From CAYWCV01 sp964629885 (GTDB taxonomy: Bacteria > Bacteroidota > Rhodothermia > Balneolales > CAYWCV01): a stretch of DNA of 12,657 bases. The notes under the pieces were generated by a model, which saw only the letters and a program-made list of their open reading frames with translations, was not told the DNA's origin and searched no databases. Position numbers and translations under genes: made by a program. The stretch is from the NCBI GenBank assembly GCA_964629885.1, contig CAZVRJ010000056.1:1-12657 (forward strand). The letters are read 5' to 3'. Positions 1 to 7,797 of the stretch are shown piece after piece. Each line of letters begins with the position of its first letter. Positions within the stretch are counted from its first letter, which is position 1.

Positions 1-16
1 GTCCATTGCTCAACGG

Positions 17-36
17 TTTAGATGCCAGCGTCTAAA
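17..36. repeat. Short inverted repeat near left edge
   Basis: TTTAGATGC (17-25) and GCGTCTAAA (28-36) pair over nine positions with one G-T mismatch and a 2-base centre. It could be the end of an upstream transcript, but there is no T-run beside it. Apart from this and the palindrome at 138-149, I see no gene in 1-290. The 10-mer AAGTATAGTC occurs twice in this leader (35-44 and 232-241), which may be chance. Confidence 0.3.
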
Positions 37-137
37 GTATAGTCGAATCGAACCTTGCAACACTATGTCTTTCAATAGTTGAGTAAAAGCACTCCATGCA
101 GGTATAAGATAAGTCACAAAATCGTGCCAAAAATAAT

Positions 138-155
138 CTAGGCGCCTAGTTGACA
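138..155 (+). promoter_or_regulatory. Perfect palindrome abutting a TTGACA box, candidate susC operator/promoter
   Basis: CTAGGCGCCTAG (138-149) is a perfect 12-base palindrome. TTGACA (150-155) follows it directly and resembles a -35 box. No good -10 or Bacteroidota -7 (TAnnTTTG) element lies at the right distance, so the promoter reading is weak. The palindrome is seen directly; its role as a regulator site for the transporter pair 140 bases downstream is inference. Confidence 0.3.
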
Positions 156-290
156 TTACCTACATCTTTTATGTATCGTAGCTAGTGAGCTGGTAGACTG
201 TCAAAAAAGGGTTGCTGTGTATATAGGTGTCAAGTATAGTCATAACTAGCGTACGATCAGTGTGGTTATTAACAACTAATGAGGACATAT

Positions 291-3200
291 ATGATTCATA
301 AGATATTGTCTTGCATTACGTTACTGTTTCTATTAGCACCAGTAGCGGCAATGTCACAAGTCACGGTGTCAGGACGTGTAACAGATCGGTCTACAGGCGA
401 TGGCATGCCTGGGGCTAACGTGTTTTTACTTGAACTGAACAGAGGGGCATCTACCGATCCTAACGGAGATTACGTGATCGCCTCAGTACCCGGTGGAACC
501 TACACCGTGATCGCATCCTTTATCGGATACAAGGAGTACAGAACTCGCATCACGGTTGGAACATCCAATATGACGCAGAACATCGTTCTGGAACCAGACC
601 TTTTAGGTATGGGCGAACTGGTGGTTACTGCTTTCGGCATCGAAAGAGACCGTAAGTCGTTGGGATACGGTGCCCAAACAGTAAGCGGTCAGGAACTTGG
701 CTTGGCACGAACCACGAACGTGGTGAATGCATTGAGCGGTAAGGTGGCCGGTGTTCGCATCAATTCATCGAACGGTATGGTTGGCTCGAGCTCATCCATC
801 TTTATTCGTGGATTCACCACCTTTACGCAAAGCAATCAACCTTTGTTCGTTGTAGACGGGATACCTATCGACAATAGCGGTGGTGGAACAGCGCTGCAAA
901 ACGGTGTTTCCAACTCCAATCGCGCTATCGACATTAATCAAGACGATATCGAAAGCATCACGGTGCTCAAGGGTCCGGCAGCTGCTGTTCTCTATGGTTC
1001 GCGTGCCGCCTCGGGTGCCGTTATCATCACCACCAAGAAGGGTGGATCAGTGAACGGCCGTAACGTTGTGAACTACTCCTTTTCATATGGTTTCGACAAC
1101 GTGAACCGGTATCCCGACATGCAGAACGAATATGGCCAGGGAACAGCGGGTGTCTACAACCCAGTCTCCATATCGTCCTGGGGACCTGCTTTTGGTTCAA
1201 CAACGATTCCTTGTACCCCGATTACAGCCGGTGTTGCAAGTACTTGCCAAAGCAGCGCCGTACCGCTGGCTCCTAGAGTGGCAGCTGCGTTGGCCGAGCT
1301 TGGTATGCCACAGACCGGAACGTACCAGGCGTATCCCGACAACGTCAAAGATATCTTCGAGACAGGCAGTAATATGCAGCATAACTTGAGTGTATCGGGT
1401 GCGCACAACAGTGGTAACTACACCATCAGCTACGGCAACCTGATGCAATCGGGTGTGCTTGAATCGAACGAGTTGACCCGTCATAACCTCAGAGCCAATT
1501 CCATCTTCCAGCTTTCGGAGCGTTTGTCCGCATCGGTGGCAGCTCAGTACATCATATCGAATTCTGATAGGACCCAGATTGGTAATCAGCTCTCAAACCC
1601 GTTATTCAGGGCTTGGTTCCTGCCTCGGAACTACGACATCAAAAATATGCCGTACAGGAATGCAGCCGGTGCCAACGTGTATTTCGACGTAATTGACAAT
1701 CCATACTGGTCACTGAAGAATAACCTGTGGTCTGACGAATTAAATAGAACCATTGGTAGTGTTAGCCTCGATTATTCTTTCAACGATTGGATATCGTTGA
1801 GCTATAAGGCAGGTACTGATATCTATACGCAGACCATTGAAGCGTACGATCAGATTGGTAACACGGGTGGTGCCAACACGGGTTCTGCCACAGCCGGCAC
1901 GGGGGGTATTCTGAACCAGACCATCACATCTCAGGATTTCTACTCCTATCTGAATTTAACGGCCAACAGAGATTTGACGAAAGACATCAAAATGAGTTTG
2001 CTGCTGGGAAATGAGGTTGCACAATTAAAAAGCAACTCCAACTCCATTATCGGCAGAACGCTTACCGTTCGCGATTTCTATAACATCAGCAACGCGGCCA
2101 ACTTCTCGCCATCTCAGGCCTTTTCACAAACAAGACTGATTGGTTTTTACGGTGACCTAGCGCTTTCTTATCGCGAATACCTCACCTTGAACCTAACCGG
2201 CCGAAATGACTTGAGCTCCACGTTTGCAAAGGATAACAGATCCTATTTCTATCCATCTGTGGCACTTAGTTTCATGCTTACCGATGCGGTTCCATCGCTC
2301 AAGTCGAACGTGATGAACTACCTGAAACTGCGCGGTAACATCGCTACGGTGGGACGCACAGCTCCGGTGTATTCAACAGCTACCTATTATTTTACGGCTG
2401 GTATCGCAGATGGATTTGGTCCTTCGATACTCTATCCATTCGGCAACTTGTCTGGATTTACCTACGGTAACGCAGCCAATAACCCTGAGATTGGACCAGA
2501 GTTCACAACGAGTGCCGAAATCGGTGTCGATGTGGCTTTCTTGAACGATCGTTTAGGGCTTGACCTTACCTACTATAATTCCAAAACGACCGACATCATT
2601 TTGGCTGTGCCGATTTCGGCCGCATCTGGCAACTTATCAGCTCTAAGAAATGCCGGTGAGCTAAGTAGCACGGGATGGGAAGTTTTGGTAAAAACTACGC
2701 CTGTTCGCACCCGAAATGTTCGCTGGGATATTACAGTGAACTGGTCGAAAAACGAAACGATGGTTGAAAGTCTGGCGCCAGGCGTAACCAGTATTGCACT
2801 GGGTGGATTTGTGACACCGCAGACGCGTCTGCAAGCCGGGTCACCATACGGTGTTTTATGGGGTAACTTCTGGCAGAGAGATGACCAGGGAAGGCTCCAA
2901 ATTAATCCTAATACTGGTATACCGCTGTTCACCAACGATCAAAGAGTGATCGGTAACCCAAATCCGGATTGGACCGGTGGTCTTACCCAATCGTTGTACT
3001 TCAAAGGAGTGAACTTTACGGCGGTCATTGATGTGCGCCAAGGTGGAGATCTGATTTCGCGTAACGTGCTCGACATGCAGCGAAACGGAGCCGGAAAAGA
3101 AACGGCTGCGTTCCCACGATACAATCCAGATGGAACCGTCAACAAGCCGTATGTCATACCTGGTGTGTATGCAACCGGCCCCAATGCAGGTCAACCCAAC

Positions 3201-3524
3201 ACCGTTCCCGTATCGGTTCAGGACTACTGGACTCTTTACAAGGCTAACGGATCGGTTGCCGAGAGCTATGTGTATGATGGATCATTCCAGCGTCTGCGTG
3301 AGCTGAGCCTCAGCTATACGATTCCAAATCGTTTGCTGGAAAGCACTCCGATCAGGACAATGGAAATTGGCGTCAACGGCAGAAATTTGTGGCTCAATGC
3401 ACCAAATTATCCGCATTTCGACCCGGAGACAAACGCTCAAGGTGTAAGTAACTCACAAGGACTTGAGTTTAACGCATTACCGCAGACCCGTTCATTCGGC
3501 TTCTTCCTGCGTACCACCCTGTGA
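291..3524 (+). CDS. SusC/RagA-family TonB-linked outer membrane transporter
   Basis: This is an energised outer-membrane channel that imports an oligomeric nutrient handed over by its SusD partner, using TonB-ExbBD force. The protein starts with a signal peptide (MIHKILSCITLLFLLAPVAA, probable cut before SQVTVSGRV). A carboxypeptidase-regulatory-like domain follows (about residues 24-105, GRVTD...GANVFL...YTVIASFIGYKEY). Next is a TonB-box-like stretch (GELVVTAFG) and a plug domain to about residue 250, with the typical IRGF, LFVVDGIPID and VLKGPAAAVLYGSRAASGAV signatures. The rest is a beta-barrel ending PQTRSFGFFLRTTL. The length, 1077 residues, is normal for the family. An in-frame ATG lies at 279, but 291 fits better: GAGGA (281-285) sits five bases before it and the signal peptide then begins cleanly. 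It is co-transcribed with the next gene after 26 bases. The substrate cannot be read from the sequence, and no glycan-cleaving enzyme is present nearby. Confidence 0.95.
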   Translation: MIHKILSCITLLFLLAPVAAMSQVTVSGRVTDRSTGDGMPGANVFLLELNRGASTDPNGDYVIASVPGGTYTVIASFIGYKEYRTRITVGTSNMTQNIVLEPDLLGMGELVVTAFGIERDRKSLGYGAQTVSGQELGLARTTNVVNALSGKVAGVRINSSNGMVGSSSSIFIRGFTTFTQSNQPLFVVDGIPIDNSGGGTALQNGVSNSNRAIDINQDDIESITVLKGPAAAVLYGSRAASGAVIITTKKGGSVNGRNVVNYSFSYGFDNVNRYPDMQNEYGQGTAGVYNPVSISSWGPAFGSTTIPCTPITAGVASTCQSSAVPLAPRVAAALAELGMPQTGTYQAYPDNVKDIFETGSNMQHNLSVSGAHNSGNYTISYGNLMQSGVLESNELTRHNLRANSIFQLSERLSASVAAQYIISNSDRTQIGNQLSNPLFRAWFLPRNYDIKNMPYRNAAGANVYFDVIDNPYWSLKNNLWSDELNRTIGSVSLDYSFNDWISLSYKAGTDIYTQTIEAYDQIGNTGGANTGSATAGTGGILNQTITSQDFYSYLNLTANRDLTKDIKMSLLLGNEVAQLKSNSNSIIGRTLTVRDFYNISNAANFSPSQAFSQTRLIGFYGDLALSYREYLTLNLTGRNDLSSTFAKDNRSYFYPSVALSFMLTDAVPSLKSNVMNYLKLRGNIATVGRTAPVYSTATYYFTAGIADGFGPSILYPFGNLSGFTYGNAANNPEIGPEFTTSAEIGVDVAFLNDRLGLDLTYYNSKTTDIILAVPISAASGNLSALRNAGELSSTGWEVLVKTTPVRTRNVRWDITVNWSKNETMVESLAPGVTSIALGGFVTPQTRLQAGSPYGVLWGNFWQRDDQGRLQINPNTGIPLFTNDQRVIGNPNPDWTGGLTQSLYFKGVNFTAVIDVRQGGDLISRNVLDMQRNGAGKETAAFPRYNPDGTVNKPYVIPGVYATGPNAGQPNTVPVSVQDYWTLYKANGSVAESYVYDGSFQRLRELSLSYTIPNRLLESTPIRTMEIGVNGRNLWLNAPNYPHFDPETNAQGVSNSQGLEFNALPQTRSFGFFLRTTL

Positions 3525-3550
3525 TCTCCATCAAACCACATTATAACACT

Positions 3551-5071
3551 ATGAAGATGAGAAAATTTGTTAAATCTCAACTACTGGTCGTTCTGACGCT
3601 TGCGTTTACGCTGAGCGCCTGCGAAGATTATCTGGAAATAAACGATAGTCCGAACAACCAGACCGATGCACCGATTGGTCAGTTAATGACCTCATCGACC
3701 GTTGCAACCGGCTTCATTGCAGGCAGCGACGGGCATCGATTCTCTGCAATTTTGGCGCAGCAATTTGGTGGTCAGGGCACTGAAGTAGCTCAGACCCGTG
3801 AGTACATGCGCTATCAGATATCGCCATCGGATGTCAACAATCTGTGGAACAACTACTACGCTGTCATATTGGCTGACCTTGAATTGGTGATCCAAAAAAG
3901 TGGGGATACCTCCCCGCATTATGCAGGTATCGCCAAACTCCTGAAAGCCTACATTTTCAGTCAGGTTGTCGATCTTTGGGGCGATGTTCCGTACACCGAT
4001 GCTTTGAAGTTTACGAGCGTTCAGTACCCTGCATATGATGCCTCAAGTGGCATATATACTGCATTGATTGCGATGATCGATGCTGGAATAGCAGACTTGG
4101 GAAAAACGAGCATCTTGACCCCGGGTAATTTGGATACCATCTATGGTGGCAACACTTCTAGATGGATCCGTTTCGGAAATACCCTCAAGTTGAGAATGTA
4201 CATGCGTCAGTCGAAATCGAATGCAGGAACGGCGACGGCAGCCATCAACAGCTTGATCAGCTCGAATGCGACCTTCATCGACGCTGTTGAACACAACTTC
4301 CAACACACGTTCCTTACGACTTCGGGACGCCAGAATCCGATTCATCAGTTCGAAGCCAACAGGGTCGATCAATTCTTCCCACATGAAAGCTTTGTCGGGA
4401 TGATGAACACGAAACAAGATCCTCGACGTGCATCATTTTTCACGCCATTTCCGTATAACAGTAATCCGCCCACCTATAAAGGTGTATCGGCAGTTCCCGG
4501 TGCCCAGGCTTCCAACTACTCAAGACTTCACACATACTTGAGAGGTGCAGTAAGTGCAGGGCCAACTACTGTGAACCCGGATGGATCCATTTCGTCGACA
4601 GCGATCACCTATACTGGTACGGCACCGACACGAATGCTTACCGCAGCTGAGTACTTCTTTATCCGGGCTGAAGCGTCGGTACGCTTCAACTCGCCAGGAA
4701 GTGCGGTTTCATTCTTCGAGCAGGGGATACGTGCATCGATGACGATGGCCGGTGTAGCCACGGCAGATGCTAATACGTATGTCACTGCAAGGCTTGCCGA
4801 TTTCAATGCAGCCGACAATAACGGCAAGATTCGAAACATTATCGAAGAGAAGTACACCGCTAACTACGGCGTGCCACTTGAGGCTTGGTCCGACTGGAGA
4901 CGAACCGGTCTGCCATCGTTCATAACACCGCCCGCCAATGCCGCGTTGAATATATCGGGTGGGGGAGTGCCGCGCATCCTGCCGTACCCGCTTGGCGAAG
5001 TGTCCGCCAATCCGAACACACCAGCGAGGGCAACCCTCAACGTAGGAAGAGTATTTTGGGACACTCCTTGA
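3551..5071 (+). CDS. SusD/RagB-family (SusD_2 type) nutrient-binding outer membrane lipoprotein
   Basis: This is the surface lipoprotein that caps the SusC channel and captures its ligand. The start at 3551 gives a compact lipoprotein signal, with lipobox L-S-A-C and lipidated Cys24. Acidic residues follow the Cys (CEDYLE), loosely resembling the surface-export signals of Bacteroidota lipoproteins. A GTG at 3521 would overlap the SusC stop (GTGA) and add ten residues before the signal peptide, which is less likely. SusD_2-type landmarks are SPNNQTDAPIGQLM near the N-terminus, the TPR-like helices around LLKAYIFSQVVDLWGDVPYTDAL, RWIRFGNTLKLRMYMRQS, LTAAEYFFIRAEA, and the C-terminal PLEAWSDWRRTGLPSF. 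The length, 506 residues, is usual. It is the second and last gene of the operon and is followed by a strong terminator. No Shine-Dalgarno is seen, as is common in this phylum. Confidence 0.94.
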   Translation: MKMRKFVKSQLLVVLTLAFTLSACEDYLEINDSPNNQTDAPIGQLMTSSTVATGFIAGSDGHRFSAILAQQFGGQGTEVAQTREYMRYQISPSDVNNLWNNYYAVILADLELVIQKSGDTSPHYAGIAKLLKAYIFSQVVDLWGDVPYTDALKFTSVQYPAYDASSGIYTALIAMIDAGIADLGKTSILTPGNLDTIYGGNTSRWIRFGNTLKLRMYMRQSKSNAGTATAAINSLISSNATFIDAVEHNFQHTFLTTSGRQNPIHQFEANRVDQFFPHESFVGMMNTKQDPRRASFFTPFPYNSNPPTYKGVSAVPGAQASNYSRLHTYLRGAVSAGPTTVNPDGSISSTAITYTGTAPTRMLTAAEYFFIRAEASVRFNSPGSAVSFFEQGIRASMTMAGVATADANTYVTARLADFNAADNNGKIRNIIEEKYTANYGVPLEAWSDWRRTGLPSFITPPANAALNISGGGVPRILPYPLGEVSANPNTPARATLNVGRVFWDTP

Positions 5072-5096
5072 CCTTGACCTCAGGCTAGGTCATTTC

Positions 5097-5131
5097 AACC
5101 CGGGCAGTGGAGGCTGTCCGGGTTTTTTTTT
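5097..5131 (+). terminator. Intrinsic terminator of the susC/susD operon
   Basis: AACCCGGGCAG (5097-5107) pairs with CTGTCCGGGTT (5114-5124) over 11 positions, including one G-U. The loop is six bases and the right arm runs into a nine-base T tract (5123-5131). It lies 25 bases after the SusD stop. The T tract is only on the plus strand, so it should not terminate the converging flavoprotein transcript efficiently. Confidence 0.9.
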
Positions 5132-5167
5132 GAATTTTAATTCGAATGATCCTAGTTGTCGAGCATT

Positions 5168-6517
5168 TTATTCAAATTTGCGTGCTGCTATTTGAACTGG
5201 ATCCCAAACGTTGGAAAATGGCGGAGCATACGACAGATCAAGGTAAACCAATTGTTGCGCAGTTAAGCCTGCGGCAATTGCAGTGGCAATGGTGTCAATA
5301 CGCTTGGCTGATCCTTTAAATCCAATAATTTGTCCGCCCAGAATTTGTTTGGATTTTTTGTTTACCACTAGTTTCACGCTGATTTTTCCCGAACCAGGAT
5401 AATACCCTGCCGGGGTTGTTGAAGTAATTGTCTCAGATTCAAAATCAAGCTCCAACTCTTTTGCCTCCTTTTCGGATACGCCTGTACGCGAAATTTCCAT
5501 CTCGTTGAATTTTGATATGGCTGTTCCCAATACGCCTGGAAACTCGGTGTTGCCGCCGCTGATATTTATGCCTGCAACTAATCCGTGCTTGTTGGCAACT
5601 GTTCCAAGTGCAATATGAACTTTTTTGCGGGTAACAAGATGATATGATTCGGCACAATCGCCAGCTGCCCAAACATGTGGTACAGAGGTTTCAAGGCGTT
5701 TGTTTACCTGAATAGCATCGTTTGCACCTAATTTAATTCCGGCTCTGGCTGCTAGTTCCGAATTGGGTTTTACGCCGATTCCAAGAATGACCATATCGGC
5801 AGGAATGGTTTGCTTGTCAGTTATTACCGATTTTATGCTACCATCGCCATTCTTTTCAAACTTCACCAATTTCTCGCTCAGGAAAACTTTGACTTTCTGT
5901 TCGGCCATGTACGCAAGAATTAGGTCAGCCATATCTTTATCGAGAGTGGTCATTAGTTGCGGAGCCATGTCAATGAGTGTAACCTCGATGGAGCGATCGA
6001 GAAACGCTTCAGCCATTTCAATCCCTATATATCCACCACCCACGACTACAGCCTTAACCGGTTTTTTCTGCTTAATGAAGTTGAAAACATCTATTCCGCT
6101 TTGAAGTATTGATAGGGAAAAAATGCCGCTCGCATCACTGTTTTCCAATTTGGGCAAAAGAGGGGAAGCTCCGGTTGCGATAAGCAATTCATCCCAAGAT
6201 TCCCAATAAACTTGACCTTCATCGAGATTATTGACCTTTACACGATTGTTATCAATATCGATTTCAATCACCTCATGGCGAATTCGCACATCAATGTTTT
6301 GCTTCTGCCTGAACACTTCAGGCTTTCGGACAATCAGGTCATCGCCAGATTCAACCTTCCCGCCAATGTAGTAAGGCATGCCACACGCAGAGTAGGAAGT
6401 ATGATTTCCCCGCTCAAATACAATAATCTCACGGTTGGTATGCTCTCTCCTGACTTTTGATGCAGCGGTCATGCCTGCAGCATCTCCGCCAATTACGATC
6501 AGTTTTTGTTTTTTCAT
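5168..6517 (-). CDS. FAD-dependent CoA-disulfide reductase-family oxidoreductase
   Basis: This is a cytoplasmic flavoprotein of the CoA-disulfide reductase / NAD(P)H-dependent persulfide reductase family. Members use NAD(P)H to reduce CoA disulfide, CoA persulfide, polysulfide or sometimes O2. FAD is bound by the N-terminal Rossmann motif VIGGDAAGMTAAS (residues 8-20) and the later AAGDCAE (284-290). The NAD(P)H site is VVGGGYIGIEMAE (158-170). The single redox Cys45 lies in SYSACGMPYY, matching the CoA-disulfide reductase context better than the NADH-oxidase one. Tyr430 in DLSYAPPFS matches the conserved C-terminal dimer-interface tyrosine. At 449 residues there is no fused rhodanese domain. 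A strong Shine-Dalgarno (6521-6527) and an operator-like dyad (6548-6575) precede it. It is convergent with the susD operon. The exact substrate (CoA disulfide, persulfide or oxygen) is not decidable here. Confidence 0.9.
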   Translation of the reverse strand: MKKQKLIVIGGDAAGMTAASKVRREHTNREIIVFERGNHTSYSACGMPYYIGGKVESGDDLIVRKPEVFRQKQNIDVRIRHEVIEIDIDNNRVKVNNLDEGQVYWESWDELLIATGASPLLPKLENSDASGIFSLSILQSGIDVFNFIKQKKPVKAVVVGGGYIGIEMAEAFLDRSIEVTLIDMAPQLMTTLDKDMADLILAYMAEQKVKVFLSEKLVKFEKNGDGSIKSVITDKQTIPADMVILGIGVKPNSELAARAGIKLGANDAIQVNKRLETSVPHVWAAGDCAESYHLVTRKKVHIALGTVANKHGLVAGINISGGNTEFPGVLGTAISKFNEMEISRTGVSEKEAKELELDFESETITSTTPAGYYPGSGKISVKLVVNKKSKQILGGQIIGFKGSAKRIDTIATAIAAGLTAQQLVYLDLSYAPPFSNVWDPVQIAARKFE

Positions 6518-6520
6518 AGT

Positions 6521-6527
6521 TCTCCTC
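6521..6527 (-). promoter_or_regulatory. Strong Shine-Dalgarno of the CoA-disulfide reductase-like gene
   Basis: On the minus strand GAGGAGA sits three bases before the ATG. This fixes the start at 6517. It stands out because most other genes in the window have little or no anti-SD complementarity. Confidence 0.6.
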
Positions 6528-6547
6528 TAGCAGTCGTGGAATCGTAA

Positions 6548-6575
6548 TATCACCGAAATCGCACTTCTGGTGATA
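6548..6575. promoter_or_regulatory. Operator-like dyad upstream of the flavoprotein gene
   Basis: TATCACC (6548-6554) and GGTGATA (6569-6575) are perfect inverted half-sites with 14 bases between them, so their centres are 21 bases (two helical turns) apart. The dyad lies 31-58 bases before the flavoprotein start. This is the geometry of a dimeric repressor or activator site. The repeat is seen; the binding role is inferred. Confidence 0.4.
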
Positions 6576-6630
6576 CGCTATGGTCAGAGTTGACTATTTG
6601 ACAAATTCGCAGTTCAGTAATTCCACATAG

Positions 6631-6681
6631 TGCTACAACAAGTAGCAGTTGAAAGCATCGTTAGAGTGTTCAACTGCTACT
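6631..6681. repeat. Long hairpin between the DUF2383 and flavoprotein genes, with an alternative pairing
   Basis: AGTAGCAGTTGAA (6641-6653) and TTCAACTGCTACT (6669-6681) form a perfect 13-base inverted repeat with a 15-base loop. In addition TGCTAC (6631-6636) can pair with GTAGCA (6642-6647), which lies inside the first arm, so the two foldings exclude each other. On the minus strand it begins 31 bases after the DUF2383 stop and could end that transcript. No T-run follows on either strand, so it is not a standard intrinsic terminator. An RNA-processing, attenuator or protein-binding role is also possible. Confidence 0.6.
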
Positions 6682-6711
6682 GTCGCAGTAGGATATTCTA
6701 ATCCGGGCGGT

Positions 6712-7170
6712 TTATGCTTCTACCAAAGCATCACGCAATGCTTTAACATGGTCATGGTCGGCTTTTAAGAGCGATTTTTGACCGATAATCATGGCAAGTT
6801 GTCCTGCATTCAGGTGCTCGGCATCATTCAATAATACATTCTCGTACGTATCGAGTGCTGTATCCTCACCAGACTCGCACGAGTTGAGAATGGTCTTGCG
6901 GTCATTGCCCGTAAGTGCCGCCTTTACATCCATCCACACACGGAAGAATTTGCCAGATACTTTTGTGCCTTCGGCTTCCTCGCCACCCAATAAGGTTACT
7001 TCTCTGACCAATTCCTGCTTACAATTCCTGCTGGTTGAAATGAATTGTTGGAACAAGGTCTTTAAATCAGATTCTTCGGTTTCTTTTGAGGCGGTTTCAT
7101 ACCCCTCAATTCTGTCGTTGTTGATTACGATCAGCGAGTTTAACACGTCAATTGCTTTGTCTTTTTCCAT
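6712..7170 (-). CDS. PA2169/DUF2383-family four-helix-bundle protein
   Basis: This is a 152-residue protein of the PA2169-type family (DUF2383) in the ferritin-like superfamily, usually annotated as stress-associated with no proven reaction. The expected four helices are visible. They are residues 3-33 (NSLIVINNDRIEGYETA), about 35-62 (RNCKQELVREVTLLGGE), about 75-115 (WMDVKAAL then SCESGEDTALDTYENVL) and about 120-150 (QKSLLKADHDHVKALRDAL). The carboxylates and the late HDH could bind metal in a ferritin-like core, but a functional di-iron site is not established for the family. The protein has no signal peptide and should be cytoplasmic. A weak purine-rich AAAGAAAG lies about eight bases before the start. 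It sits with lmo0937-type and DUF892 genes, a grouping often seen in stress clusters. Confidence 0.88.
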   Translation of the reverse strand: MEKDKAIDVLNSLIVINNDRIEGYETASKETEESDLKTLFQQFISTSRNCKQELVREVTLLGGEEAEGTKVSGKFFRVWMDVKAALTGNDRKTILNSCESGEDTALDTYENVLLNDAEHLNAGQLAMIIGQKSLLKADHDHVKALRDALVEA

Positions 7171-7243
7171 TATGAACTTTCTTTATGCCTCACTCGCCGC
7201 CTGCATTAGTCGACTTATGAAGCAAATTATTGATTGATTGTGG

Positions 7244-7411
7244 TCAGTTATTAATTTGTATTCCTCTATTTCCGGAGAAAACTCTTACCAGAATTGAGAT
7301 AACTGCGAATACAAGCAGTAAGTGAATAATAGATCCAACACTATAGGCAAAAACACCAATGGCCCATATAGCTATTAGAACTACCGCGACTACATATAGG
7401 ATATTTCCCAT
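7244..7411 (-). CDS. lmo0937-family small membrane protein
   Basis: This 55-codon gene is easily missed because of its size. It reads MGNILYVVAVVLIAIWAIGV at the N-terminus, then FAYSVGSIIHLLLVFAVISI, and ends LVRVFSGNRGIQINN. Two hydrophobic helices (about residues 4-22 and 28-43) around a short glycine/serine turn, followed by a basic tail, match the lmo0937-family pattern from memory (MGNLLY...WAIGFF...GGIIHLLLVIAVI...R). The function is unknown. The family is commonly annotated beside stress proteins such as YtxH, CsbD, DUF892 and PA2169. It lies between the DUF2383 gene (73 bases downstream) and the broken DUF892 gene (45 bases upstream), all on the same strand. No Shine-Dalgarno is visible. 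Confidence 0.88.
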   Translation of the reverse strand: MGNILYVVAVVLIAIWAIGVFAYSVGSIIHLLLVFAVISILVRVFSGNRGIQINN

Positions 7412-7456
7412 GTTGTTAATTTAGTTTATGGATTTTGTACCCTTCATCGATGAAAT

Positions 7457-7797
7457 TTAAACTTCGGCCGCCTCTAGAATCATACTTTCCACCGCTTCGC
7501 ATTTTTTGAAAAAGCCTTCTTGTTAATCAACAAAAAAACTTTTTCCATTCTACTGATTTGGATATCTGTCTCGGAATGATGGCTCGTTAGCGCATCGACA
7601 AGTTCCGGAGATGCTGAATTGTTGATCATCTTCGGCATTGCATTGGTCAGTGCTTTCTCTGCCCAGTAGATGTCTTGTAACTCATCTTCAAACAATTTCA
7701 TCAGTTTAGAAGATTGCGGAGGGGTCATTTTTGACTTTTCTTTTGAATTTAATCCATTACTGGAAGCGCTTTTTACAATTGGTATATAACTTACCAT
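7457..7797 (-). pseudogene. DUF892/YciF-like ferritin-fold protein, frameshifted and truncated
   Basis: The N-terminal half is clearly DUF892 (YciE/YciF type): KLMKLFEDELQDIYWAEKAL, AMPKM, then HHSETDIQISRMEKVF. The open frame stops at 7480 with an off-family tail (SKNAKRWKV). Shifting by one base in the A6 run (plus-strand T6, 7502-7507) restores family sequence, KKCEAVESMILEAAEV, which ends at a TAA (7457-7459). Even after repair only about 112 residues exist, against roughly 160 for the family, and the last two helices are absent. The A6 run could be a sequencing error, a real one-base deletion, or a -1 slip site, since the zero-frame reads A AAA AAT. Because a second stop follows soon after, a decayed remnant is most likely. 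A later ATG (before TPPQSSKLMKLF) could be the original start. The region is very A+T-rich. Confidence 0.75.

Noticed and set aside
279..290. ATG at 279 as the SusC start
   Set aside because: The ATG at 291 has GAGGA at good spacing and gives a standard signal peptide without the extra MRTY.
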